Origin: JBCCFX01 sp039029515
GTDB lineage: Bacteria > Planctomycetota > Phycisphaerae > Phycisphaerales > SM1A02
Assembly: GCA_039029515.1 (NCBI GenBank)
Contig: JBCCFX010000117.1
Span: 1 to 12,856 of the forward strand
Reading direction: 5' to 3'
Length of the DNA: 12,856 nucleotides
Positions 6,365-12,856 of this stretch are shown here, one piece after another. The translations under genes and the position numbers were made by a program. The notes below the pieces were generated by a model, which had not been told where the DNA came from, made no database searches, and saw only the letters and a list, made by a program, of their open reading frames with translations. How positions within the stretch are numbered: position 1 is the first letter of the stretch; the number at the start of each line of letters is the position of its first letter.

Positions 6365-8185
6365 ATGCGGCGGCAGTTTCGGCAACGATTACGGCTTCTC
6401 GGGGCGAAGCTTGGCCTCGAGCGCGATTGGTATCTCATTCTCGTCGCCGCCATCATCGGCCTCGTCATGGGCAACGTCGCCATCGCCTTCATCTGGCCGC
6501 TGCACTGGATTGAAGACAACGCCACGCGATTGTCGCGCCAGCAACTGCTCTGGCTCATTCCCACCCTCCCGATCGCCGGCGCGCTGATCACCGGCGTGCT
6601 CGTGCATTGGATTCGCGGCATCGGCACCGGGCCGGGCGTCGCCGCGGTCATGTACAACATCCACCGCCGACAATCAAAGCTGCCGTTGAAACTTGGGGTG
6701 CGCAAATGGCTCGCCTCGACGGCCACGATTGGTTCGGGCGGCTCTGCCGGAGCGGAAGGCCCGATCGTCACGATCGGTGCGGTGATCGGTTCCAACGTCG
6801 CGCAACTGCTTCGCGTGAACCCCCAGAATACGGCGACGCTGCTCGGGTGCGGCGCTGCGGGCGGACTCGCGGCGGTGTTCAACGCGCCGATCGCCGGCAT
6901 CTTCTTCGTGATGGAAATTCTCCTGCGCGACTTCTCGTTGCGCACATTCACGCCGATCGTCATCGCCGCGGTTATCGCGTCGGCCTGGGCGCGCGGCTTC
7001 CTCGGCGATGGCGCGATCTTCTCGATCAGTGAGAACTTCCGAGAGATGATGGAGACCAGCGCCGACCTGACGCTGCTCCAGATGCCGAACTTTGTGTTGC
7101 TCGGCGCGCTGTCGGGGATCGCCGCCGCCGTGTTCACGCGCGTCTTCTTCTACACCGAGAAGCTCTTCGCGGGCATTCGCGCGCATGCGATTCTCAAGCC
7201 TGCGATTGGCGGCGCGATTCTCGGTCTGCTCGGCCTCGGCTCCTTCCTGCTGATTCCAGGTCAGGATCATTCGATGCCGTGGTTTTTCGGGAATGGTTAT
7301 CCAGTCATTCGTGACCTGCTCGATCCGGGCTGGTACATGAACGGCGATGGCGAGTTGAACGCCACGCGCGCACTGCTGGTCGCACTCGTCACGCTCGGCG
7401 TGCTGAAAGCGCTCGCAACGTGCCTGACATTGAGTTCAGGCGGCGCGGGCGGCATGTTCGCCCCGTCATTGCTGATCGGCGCGACCATCGGCGGCACGAT
7501 GGGCACGGTCGTCAACAGCTTTGACTTCCTCCCCGCCGCGAGCCCGGCGGTGTATGCACTGGTCGGCATGGCGGCCATGGTGGCATCGACCACGCACGCG
7601 CCGTTGACAGCGATTCTGATCGTGTATGAGATCACGCAGAGTTACGAGATCATCCTGCCGCTCATGCTGACGGCGGTGATCTCCACCATCGTCAGCCGGC
7701 TGATGTACCGAGAGAGTGTCTACACAGTCAAGCTCTCCGCGCAAGGCGTTCGTCTCGGCGCGATGAGCGATCTCACAATTCTGCGCCGACTGCTGGTGCG
7801 CAACGTGCCGTTGATGCCGGCGATCACGGTGAACACCGATGATTCAGCACAGCGACTCCTCGATCTCAGTGAGCGTCACGCGGTGACCGACTTCGTCGTG
7901 ACGGATGACCACGGCACGTACATCGGTCTCGTCACGCATACCGATCTGCAATCGGCGTTGGTCTTCCGCGAAGCGATACCGTTGCTTCAGGTGCATGAAC
8001 TCCAGCGCAGCGATCTGCCGACAGTGTCTTCGGATGATCCGCTCGATCTCGTCCTCGACAAGTTTGCGAAGCTGGACGTCCAGAGTCTGCCGGTGCTGGA
8101 TGACAACGATTCCGGCCGTGTCATCGGCCTGATCACACGCTCGCGCCTGATGACTGTGTATCAGCATGAATTGAGTCGTGACTGA
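6365..8185 (+). CDS. CLC-family chloride channel/transporter with tandem CBS domains
   Basis: Inner-membrane CLC protein of 606 residues moving Cl- (or another anion) and possibly H+. The membrane domain (about 20-455) carries the family anion-pathway motifs. G-T-G-P-G (87-91) stands in place of G-S-G-I-P. G-S-G-G-S-A-G-A-E-G-P (123-133) contains the gating glutamate, Glu131. F-N-A-P-I-A-G-I-F-F (172-181) and G-G-M-F-A-P (362-367) follow, and Tyr453 sits where E. coli ClcA has Tyr445. Two CBS domains follow (about 475-535 and 545-606) and may regulate the pore by nucleotide binding. Aligned without gaps to ClcA, the first Glu of E-E-M is kept (Glu184) but the proton-pathway Glu203 is Ile185, hinting at channel-like or uncoupled transport. 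GGAAGGA at 6353-6359, five bases before ATG, sets the start. The stop overlaps rnpA. Confidence 0.92.
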   Translation: MRRQFRQRLRLLGAKLGLERDWYLILVAAIIGLVMGNVAIAFIWPLHWIEDNATRLSRQQLLWLIPTLPIAGALITGVLVHWIRGIGTGPGVAAVMYNIHRRQSKLPLKLGVRKWLASTATIGSGGSAGAEGPIVTIGAVIGSNVAQLLRVNPQNTATLLGCGAAGGLAAVFNAPIAGIFFVMEILLRDFSLRTFTPIVIAAVIASAWARGFLGDGAIFSISENFREMMETSADLTLLQMPNFVLLGALSGIAAAVFTRVFFYTEKLFAGIRAHAILKPAIGGAILGLLGLGSFLLIPGQDHSMPWFFGNGYPVIRDLLDPGWYMNGDGELNATRALLVALVTLGVLKALATCLTLSSGGAGGMFAPSLLIGATIGGTMGTVVNSFDFLPAASPAVYALVGMAAMVASTTHAPLTAILIVYEITQSYEIILPLMLTAVISTIVSRLMYRESVYTVKLSAQGVRLGAMSDLTILRRLLVRNVPLMPAITVNTDDSAQRLLDLSERHAVTDFVVTDDHGTYIGLVTHTDLQSALVFREAIPLLQVHELQRSDLPTVSSDDPLDLVLDKFAKLDVQSLPVLDDNDSGRVIGLITRSRLMTVYQHELSRD

Positions 8186-8570
8186 CGTGGATTCCGAACC
8201 GTCATTTCGACTCGATCAACACCTTCGAATTCGGCATACGCGAGATTTCGATGCCGCATATCGTACGCGCATCCGTCGCGCTGTCGGGCCGCTGCTTGTG
8301 TACGGTCGGCCGAACGGACGACCGCAGACTCGGCTTGGCATGTCGGTCCCGCGTCGCGCCGGCAACGCGGTCGTGCGGAACTTGATCAAGCGTCGACTCC
8401 GCGAGTCATTTCGGCTGCTGCAGCACGATCTGCCGGCAGGCTATGATGTCGTGGTCAACGTAAAGCCGCACGAGCCATTGTCGCTTGCGGCGTACCAGGA
8501 TCTGCTGAGTCGCGCATGCCACGAACTGCACCGACATTGGACGCGCCGCCCGAACACACCGGCCGAGTGA
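8178..8570 (+). CDS. rnpA: Ribonuclease P protein component
   Basis: Basic protein subunit of RNase P that helps the catalytic RNA mature tRNA 5' ends. The 130-residue product has the family layout: an N-terminal R-I-R-H-T-R-D-F-D-A-A-Y-R (17-29), the central strand G-M-S-V-P-R-R-A-G-N-A-V (54-65) and the signature helix R-N-L-I-K-R-R-L-R-E-S-F-R (67-79). The third position of the usual R-N-R triplet is Leu. The GTG start at 8178 overlaps the CLC stop by eight bases; an in-frame GTG at 8187, two bases past that stop, is an equally good alternative, and neither has a clear Shine-Dalgarno. yidD follows directly, as usual, but rpmH is not upstream. Confidence 0.93.
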   Translation: MTDVDSEPSFRLDQHLRIRHTRDFDAAYRTRIRRAVGPLLVYGRPNGRPQTRLGMSVPRRAGNAVVRNLIKRRLRESFRLLQHDLPAGYDVVVNVKPHEPLSLAAYQDLLSRACHELHRHWTRRPNTPAE

Positions 8571-8572
8571 GC

Positions 8573-8803
8573 ATGCCGGCGCGATGCCTCATCGGCGTCG
8601 TTCGGTTGTACCAACGCACGCTCAGTCCGTTGATTGGACAGCAGTGTCGATTTCAGCCAACGTGTTCCAACTACGCGATTGAGAGCCTGCGCGCGCACGG
8701 CGCGTGGCGAGGTACGCGGTTGACCATTCGCAGACTCCTTCGCTGTCATCCATGGGGCGGATCAGGATTCGATCCACCACCCGAAACGAGGAATGATGCA
8801 TGA
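8573..8803 (+). CDS. yidD: Membrane protein insertion efficiency factor YidD
   Basis: Small peripheral inner-membrane protein that assists YidC-dependent insertion. The 76 residues carry the full family signature: L-Y-Q-R-T-L-S-P-L-I-G (12-22), C-R-F-Q-P-T-C-S-N-Y-A (25-35), H-G-A-W-R-G (42-47) and R-L-L-R-C-H-P-W (54-61), then G-F-D-P. All three conserved cysteines (25, 31, 58) are present. I chose ATG 8573; a GTG at 8567 overlaps the rnpA stop and is possible, while the longer frame from 8516 adds residues not typical of the family. The end overlaps the FAH-family gene by four bases (ATGA). yidC, usually the next gene, is not here. Confidence 0.92.
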   Translation: MPARCLIGVVRLYQRTLSPLIGQQCRFQPTCSNYAIESLRAHGAWRGTRLTIRRLLRCHPWGGSGFDPPPETRNDA

Positions 8804-9462
8804 CGATTGTGCAACCGCCGGCCATCTTCGGGATCGGGCGCAATTACGCCGATCACGCGGCGGAACTGAATAACGAGCCGCCCGAGCGGCCGCTGGTGTT
8901 CATGAAGAATCCCGCATCGATCATCGGCCATGGCAAGCCGATCATCATCCCGCCGATATGCGAAGAGCACGGACCTCAGGTGGACTACGAGGGTGAACTC
9001 GCGGTCGTCCTCGGGCGTGATGCGCGCGACGTCGCGGAAGACGATGCACATGCGTACATCGGCGGCTATGCGGTGGCCAACGATATCTCCGCGCGATGGT
9101 GGCAGAAGAAGGGTTCGGGCGGTCAGTTCATTCGGGGCAAGAGTTTCGACACGTTCTGCCCGCTGAGCGATCCGGTTGCGGCCTCTGCGGTCGCCGACCC
9201 ACAGGATCTGCATCTCGTGACTCGGTTGAACGACACGATTATGCAGGACGCATCAACGTCGCAGATGCTGTTCTCCGTGACGACGTTGATCGCCGAACTG
9301 TCGCGCGGCATGACGCTGCTCGAAGGGACGGTCATCCTCACCGGAACGCCGGCTGGTGTCGGCGCGGCGCAGTCACCGCCCCGCTTCCTTCAGGATGGTG
9401 ACGTCATCTCCATTTCGATCGACGGTGTCGGCACGCTGACAAATACGGTCAAAGCCGGGTGA
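8800..9462 (+). CDS. Fumarylacetoacetate hydrolase (FAH) family protein
   Basis: Metal-dependent hydrolase or isomerase of the FAH superfamily, 220 residues, single-domain like FAHD1/YcgM and acylpyruvate hydrolases. Visible are G-I-G-R-N-Y-A-D-H (11-19) near the N-terminus and the Mg2+ ligands Glu64 and Glu66 (Y-E-G-E-L). Asp95 lies in A-N-D-I-S-A-R and Lys114 in G-K-S-F-D; a C-terminal G-T-P-A-G-V-G loop completes the active site. Likely substrates are short 2,4-diketo or acylpyruvate acids, or oxaloacetate (decarboxylation or tautomerisation); the sequence does not decide. GAGGA at 8788-8792, seven bases before ATG 8800, sets the start inside the yidD stop, so translation is coupled. It ends six bases from a convergent gene. 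Confidence 0.88.
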   Translation: MTIVQPPAIFGIGRNYADHAAELNNEPPERPLVFMKNPASIIGHGKPIIIPPICEEHGPQVDYEGELAVVLGRDARDVAEDDAHAYIGGYAVANDISARWWQKKGSGGQFIRGKSFDTFCPLSDPVAASAVADPQDLHLVTRLNDTIMQDASTSQMLFSVTTLIAELSRGMTLLEGTVILTGTPAGVGAAQSPPRFLQDGDVISISIDGVGTLTNTVKAG

Positions 9463-9474
9463 CGTGTATCACCC
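9457..9474. terminator. Short hairpin spanning both convergent stop codons
   Basis: GGGTGA (9457-9462) and TCACCC (9469-9474) form a perfect 6-base stem with a 6-base loop. Each arm is the last Gly codon plus TGA of one of the convergent genes. No T tract follows on either strand, so intrinsic termination would be weak; it could act bidirectionally or be chance. Confidence 0.3.
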
Positions 9475-11484
9475 TCCGCCGGGCGTCATACTCGATGAGC
9501 CGCGCCGTTCGGTCTGATCGGTCTCACGCGCCGCCTCGGCTGCTGCTTCGGCTTCCATGCGTTGCTGCGCAATGATCGCCCGATAGCCTTCCATGTTTGG
9601 TGGCTCGGGTACGAACTCACTGACGCTTTCGAATCGTGCCGAATACGCACTCTGCTGAAACTCTCGCGTCAGTTGCGGCATGATGTCATCATAGACGCGT
9701 TGCCGGACCGGTTGCCCGCGGAAGAACTCATCGATCTTGCTCCAGATCGTCGCTCGTTCTTCGAGTGGAATCGTGCTATCGATCATGATGCGTGCCAATG
9801 CGATCTCGGCGCTCTGTTCGAGTTCACCGACGAGGTCACCGATGCGTGCACTTTGGAATCGCGTCTTGTAGTTGTTCCACGAGTTGCCCTTGAACCACTT
9901 CGTCGTCTCGTTGGCGAAAAAGATTGCCTGCCGGAGCACTTCCGGTCGATCCTGTCCAAGTCCGACGCGATAGCCGTAATACAACGAATCCTGGACCTCC
10001 CGCGGGGCCAGCGTTGGCTGCGCTTCATACTGGCCGCGGACTTCGGTGCGAACGTAAACATCCAGCGGGACGGCATACTTCGGGTTCGCATAGATGCCAG
10101 CGCCGGTGCCAAATCGATCGTCGAGCATCGCGAGCATCTTCTCGGCTTGTTCAAGCTCACCGCGCCGGAACGCACCACGGACTTCGGCCCCCATGAAGTT
10201 CTCGAGGAAGTCGATGAACGTGTCGGCACCGCCGCCGCGCGTGTCGTAATACCGGGAATAGAACAGGTCAAAGTGATCGGTCACCGGATCAACCCATCGC
10301 GGATCCGGTGCTCGCGATACGAACTCGTTGGAGAAGAGATCGAGATAGACGCGGCCATTGCGCGACAATTCCTGCATCGATTGAATCTGGATGCGAGCCG
10401 TGTTCAGCACTTCGTAGATTCGGTCATCGGAGAGGATCCGACGCTCGCCGAACTGCATCCCGCGGCGCGACCAATACAACGAATGCGCGCTGCTGTGTCG
10501 CCAATCAATGGGTCCGAGATCGCGCGTGTACTCGAACATGAGCTGCGGATCCATGTTGTATTCATCGAGCAACACGCGCTTGCGAACATGCTTCACCAGC
10601 GCATCCATGGCTTCCGCGTATTGCGGATCTGCCGCCACGCTGTCGAAGGCAGCGAAGTACGGTGGTGTGTTGTTTCGGAATTCTTCGAGTTCGCCGAGGA
10701 TCTGCGCCGTCACGGATTCCGATGTGAATGCACGCCAGTTGGTGTAGTAGGCGAGGAAGTTCTGGTCGAACTCAAACGTCAGTTGCTGAGCCGCCGGGAA
10801 TGCGCTGCGGAGCGTGGACTCGATCTCCTCCACTTCCGGATACTGATTCTTCAATTCAGCGATCGACTCCGCTGCGTCAGCGATCTCACGCATCCATGCG
10901 ATGCGAGCTTCCCAATCATCCGGCGGCTCACCGAGCAGGAGATGCCATTCACGGGCAAGCATCGTCTTGTAGTAGAAATGACCGTCATCGGCGACGTTGC
11001 CGATCTTGTGCGAGAACCAGAACGCAAGCTCGCGATGCAGGATGATGTCATTGGGGTTGTGCCGAATGCCTTCGTTGCGTACGAGTCGAATGCCCTTCTG
11101 CACCCAGTCCCATCGTTCGGCAGGACTGTTGCATCGCACCGAGATGTTGTACGCCATGTTGTGACCCTGAAAGGCCCACACCGACGGGAAGCGCGGCTGC
11201 AGTTTCGTGATCAATTCGGCGTCAGCCATCACCTCGTAGAACAGTCCCTGCGACTTCATGTAGTCGACCTTGAGCCACAGCACGGTCACGATCAAGCCGC
11301 GCAGGGCGCCGATCGATTGGCCGGCGGCAACGAACATCGGCGCCCCTTCGACCGTGCTGTCGGTATATCGAAGCGCGTGACGATCGGACTGATCAACGAC
11401 GCGCGGCAACAACATGCCTGACGCAACCGCGGACACGATCATGATGAACAGCGCGATGCTTTGTGTGATTCGATCTGTGCGCAT
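9469..11484 (-). CDS. Conserved planctomycete-type hypothetical, membrane-anchored helical protein
   Basis: Family unnamed to me. It is 671 residues long, with an N-terminal membrane segment (about 10-27) that could be a signal anchor and a second short hydrophobic stretch (58-72). The rest is helix-rich and aromatic, with TPR-like spacing around 84-165. That part includes L-Q-P-R-F-P-S-V-W-A-F-Q-G-H-N-M-A-Y-N-I-S-V and a later H-K-I-G; another distinctive block is I-D-W-R-H-S-S-A-H-S-L-Y-W (326-338). A C-terminal Glu/Ala-rich helix (638-660) ends in a flexible tail. The blocks resemble hypothetical proteins I associate with planctomycetes. Its ATG is 16 bases after the permease stop, so it probably works with that transporter, perhaps as a periplasmic or membrane partner; this is inference. 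No catalytic motif is apparent. Confidence 0.75.
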   Translation of the reverse strand: MRTDRITQSIALFIMIVSAVASGMLLPRVVDQSDRHALRYTDSTVEGAPMFVAAGQSIGALRGLIVTVLWLKVDYMKSQGLFYEVMADAELITKLQPRFPSVWAFQGHNMAYNISVRCNSPAERWDWVQKGIRLVRNEGIRHNPNDIILHRELAFWFSHKIGNVADDGHFYYKTMLAREWHLLLGEPPDDWEARIAWMREIADAAESIAELKNQYPEVEEIESTLRSAFPAAQQLTFEFDQNFLAYYTNWRAFTSESVTAQILGELEEFRNNTPPYFAAFDSVAADPQYAEAMDALVKHVRKRVLLDEYNMDPQLMFEYTRDLGPIDWRHSSAHSLYWSRRGMQFGERRILSDDRIYEVLNTARIQIQSMQELSRNGRVYLDLFSNEFVSRAPDPRWVDPVTDHFDLFYSRYYDTRGGGADTFIDFLENFMGAEVRGAFRRGELEQAEKMLAMLDDRFGTGAGIYANPKYAVPLDVYVRTEVRGQYEAQPTLAPREVQDSLYYGYRVGLGQDRPEVLRQAIFFANETTKWFKGNSWNNYKTRFQSARIGDLVGELEQSAEIALARIMIDSTIPLEERATIWSKIDEFFRGQPVRQRVYDDIMPQLTREFQQSAYSARFESVSEFVPEPPNMEGYRAIIAQQRMEAEAAAEAARETDQTERRGSSSMTPGGG

Positions 11485-11490
11485 GAATCG

Positions 11491-11497
11491 ACCTCCC
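11491..11497 (-). promoter_or_regulatory. Strong Shine-Dalgarno for the 671-residue protein
   Basis: On the minus strand GGGAGGT lies six bases before ATG 11484, the strongest ribosome binding site in the window. It fixes the start and suggests efficient translation independent of the upstream permease. Confidence 0.75.
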
Positions 11498-11500
11498 GAA

Positions 11501-12856
11501 TCAACCGTGACCGCTGTACGTGGCGAGCTCCCGGCTGCGCATCACCATATAGCCGACGCCGAACGACACAATGGACCAGACGCCGCCAAGCTTGAGCACG
11601 CTCATGCCCACATCGGACCAGCCGATGTACCGGCCTTCGACGAGTGCCGCTTTGGGTCGAAGTTCGCCGAAACCACTCAACAGGAACACGACGACGTTGG
11701 CGATGGATCGCACGACCGTCTCGATAATCCACTGCAGGACCAGACCGATGTTCGTCCAATCCATCTGTGAAGTCGGTGGCGGGTAATACAACTCCAGCGA
11801 GCGTGACAGGAACGGCCCGAGGAGGCCACCGACAAAGATCGTCGCGGCCAGGAGCACGGCAACGGGAAAACTCAGGAACGTTGCGCACCCGATACCGATC
11901 GCGGCAAGCACCGCAAGGCGAAGCCAGGCGACCAGCATCGCGCGGACGAAATTTGATTCGAAACTCGACACCTTGTAGAGGATCTGAAGATCATCCGACT
12001 CCCAGTTCAGGGAGCCGATTTCCGGCGGCATGCCCGCCACACCACCGAAGTCATTGACGATCGTGATGGAGAGCGTGCCATCTTCCCTCACGAAGTCGGG
12101 GCCGATGGGCAGGTTATGCCACAACGTGGGAATGTACGTGCTCGATACCAGCGTGTCGGGGTCTTCGTTAACGTAGAAGCGCGCGGGATAGACTTCATGC
12201 TCGCTGTCTTCAAGCATGTGGAATCGATACCGCAATGTCATGACCGCATTGAGCTCACGAGCGCGTTCGAGGCCTTCAAAAGTCAATAGTCGAGCCATGC
12301 CGGGCGGGACGGATCGTTGCCGCGCGCCGAACTCAAGTCGAACGTCGTTGCGTTTGTTCCGGAGAATATGGAGCGGGATCTCTTCGAGCTGCCGAAGCTC
12401 CGGATCGTTCTCAACGAGACGATCGACACCGGCGGTGAGCTGCTCGCTGGTGAGATCAAGGTACTCAGGCATCGCAGGGACGCGCGCCGTGAGCACTTCG
12501 TCATTGACCGCGATGCGCTGAAGTACGCCTTCATCGCCGCCGACGACCGGCTGATTTCGCAGGTACTGGATATACGTGTAGACCGAGAGGCCTGAGACGC
12601 CGAGAATCACGACGTTGATCGCCATGATGCCGATCCACTTGCCGAAGAGGTAGTTCAATCGACTCACCGGCTTCGTCATGAGTTGCCAGATCTGCCGATC
12701 GCGAATCTCGAACGAGACGGTCGCACAGGCGAGAAACAACGACAAGCAGGCCGCGACGCCGAACGTGAAACCGAGGCTTCGGCTGATAAACGTCTGCACG
12801 CGGTACTGCAACGGATCGTTGACATCCATCGCGAACGGGAAGATCGGAAGCGCGAC
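11501..12856 (-). CDS. ABC-2-type transporter permease, N-terminus outside window
   Basis: The frame is open to the window edge, leaving 451 residues of an ABC transporter membrane subunit. Membrane segments lie at about 29-50, 73-95, 303-327, 329-350, 375-395 and 416-438. Between the first two is F-E-I-R-D-R-Q-I-W-Q-L-M-T-K-P-V-S-R (49-66), typical of the cytosolic loop of ABC-2 permeases and followed by F-G-K-W-I-G. Between 97 and 302 there is a soluble region of about 205 residues, probably periplasmic, unusually large for the type. An N-terminal membrane segment and an ATPase gene are expected beyond 12856. Downstream, 16 bases away, is the 671-residue unknown protein. Substrate unknown; export of a lipid, polysaccharide or protein, or a gliding/lipoprotein-type role, are all possible. 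Confidence 0.82.
   Translation of the reverse strand, partial: VALPIFPFAMDVNDPLQYRVQTFISRSLGFTFGVAACLSLFLACATVSFEIRDRQIWQLMTKPVSRLNYLFGKWIGIMAINVVILGVSGLSVYTYIQYLRNQPVVGGDEGVLQRIAVNDEVLTARVPAMPEYLDLTSEQLTAGVDRLVENDPELRQLEEIPLHILRNKRNDVRLEFGARQRSVPPGMARLLTFEGLERARELNAVMTLRYRFHMLEDSEHEVYPARFYVNEDPDTLVSSTYIPTLWHNLPIGPDFVREDGTLSITIVNDFGGVAGMPPEIGSLNWESDDLQILYKVSSFESNFVRAMLVAWLRLAVLAAIGIGCATFLSFPVAVLLAATIFVGGLLGPFLSRSLELYYPPPTSQMDWTNIGLVLQWIIETVVRSIANVVVFLLSGFGELRPKAALVEGRYIGWSDVGMSVLKLGGVWSIVSFGVGYMVMRSRELATYSGHG

Noticed and set aside
6259..7137. A 292-codon antisense frame across the zinc-ribbon and CLC genes
   Set aside because: It crosses two confident genes and its translation is low-complexity; a shadow of GC-rich coding DNA.
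8178..8803. Chromosome origin region suggested by rnpA-yidD
   Set aside because: No dnaA, rpmH, yidC or cluster of DnaA boxes is seen nearby.
9562..11421. A 619-codon open frame antisense to the 671-residue protein
   Set aside because: Its codons are in exact register with the sense codons, so a stop there needs TTA, CTA or TCA on the sense strand, which this GC-rich gene does not use. The translation has no recognisable domain, and the sense gene has a strong ribosome binding site.

Overview
This looks like a chromosomal segment of a planctomycete, probably a Phycisphaerae-like lineage. Four things suggest this. A secreted FG-GAP protein ends in the paired dockerin-like C-terminus of the VNVDDLI.VIN.FG type. 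A small membrane protein carries a C-x2-C-G-F-D-L-R ... C-P-E-C-G zinc ribbon of a kind common in that phylum. A large unknown protein resembles conserved planctomycete hypotheticals found beside ABC-2 permeases. The DNA is GC-rich and Shine-Dalgarno use is uneven. The assignment rests on recalled family features, not on a database search.

Layout: (1) bases 1-2088, +, the C-terminal part of a large secreted protein: a beta-rich region, seven FG-GAP repeats (probably one seven-bladed propeller) and two degenerate dockerin-like motifs. (2) 2089-2264, a 176-base spacer made almost wholly of 7-base repeats of three sequence families kept in one register. (3) 2265-3782, +, a DASS/SLC13-type anion:Na+ symporter, then 3850-4095, +, an 81-residue orphan. 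(4) 4114-4934, -, an rpoZ-coaC pair with a good sigma70-like promoter. (5) 5066-5977, +, a membrane-anchored alpha/beta hydrolase and 5987-6307, +, the zinc-ribbon membrane protein. (6) 6365-9462, +, a tightly packed run: CLC chloride transporter with tandem CBS domains, rnpA, yidD and an FAH-family hydrolase, whose boundaries overlap or nearly touch. (7) 9469-12856, -, an ABC-2-type permease (start outside the window) followed by a 671-residue unknown membrane-anchored protein behind a strong Shine-Dalgarno sequence.

How the genes relate: rpoZ-coaC is part of a widely conserved neighbourhood (RNA polymerase omega, CoA synthesis). rnpA-yidD is the usual RNase P protein/membrane insertion pair, but here it lacks rpmH upstream and yidC downstream and is coupled to a chloride transporter instead. 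The permease and unknown protein form a two-gene unit that is the best candidate for an uncharacterised system. No stretch above 300 bases lacks a gene. I see no tRNA, rRNA, CRISPR array, insertion sequence or prophage gene. Most of the window is ordinary housekeeping and transport content. The least explained parts are the heptad-phased spacer and the permease/unknown-protein pair.
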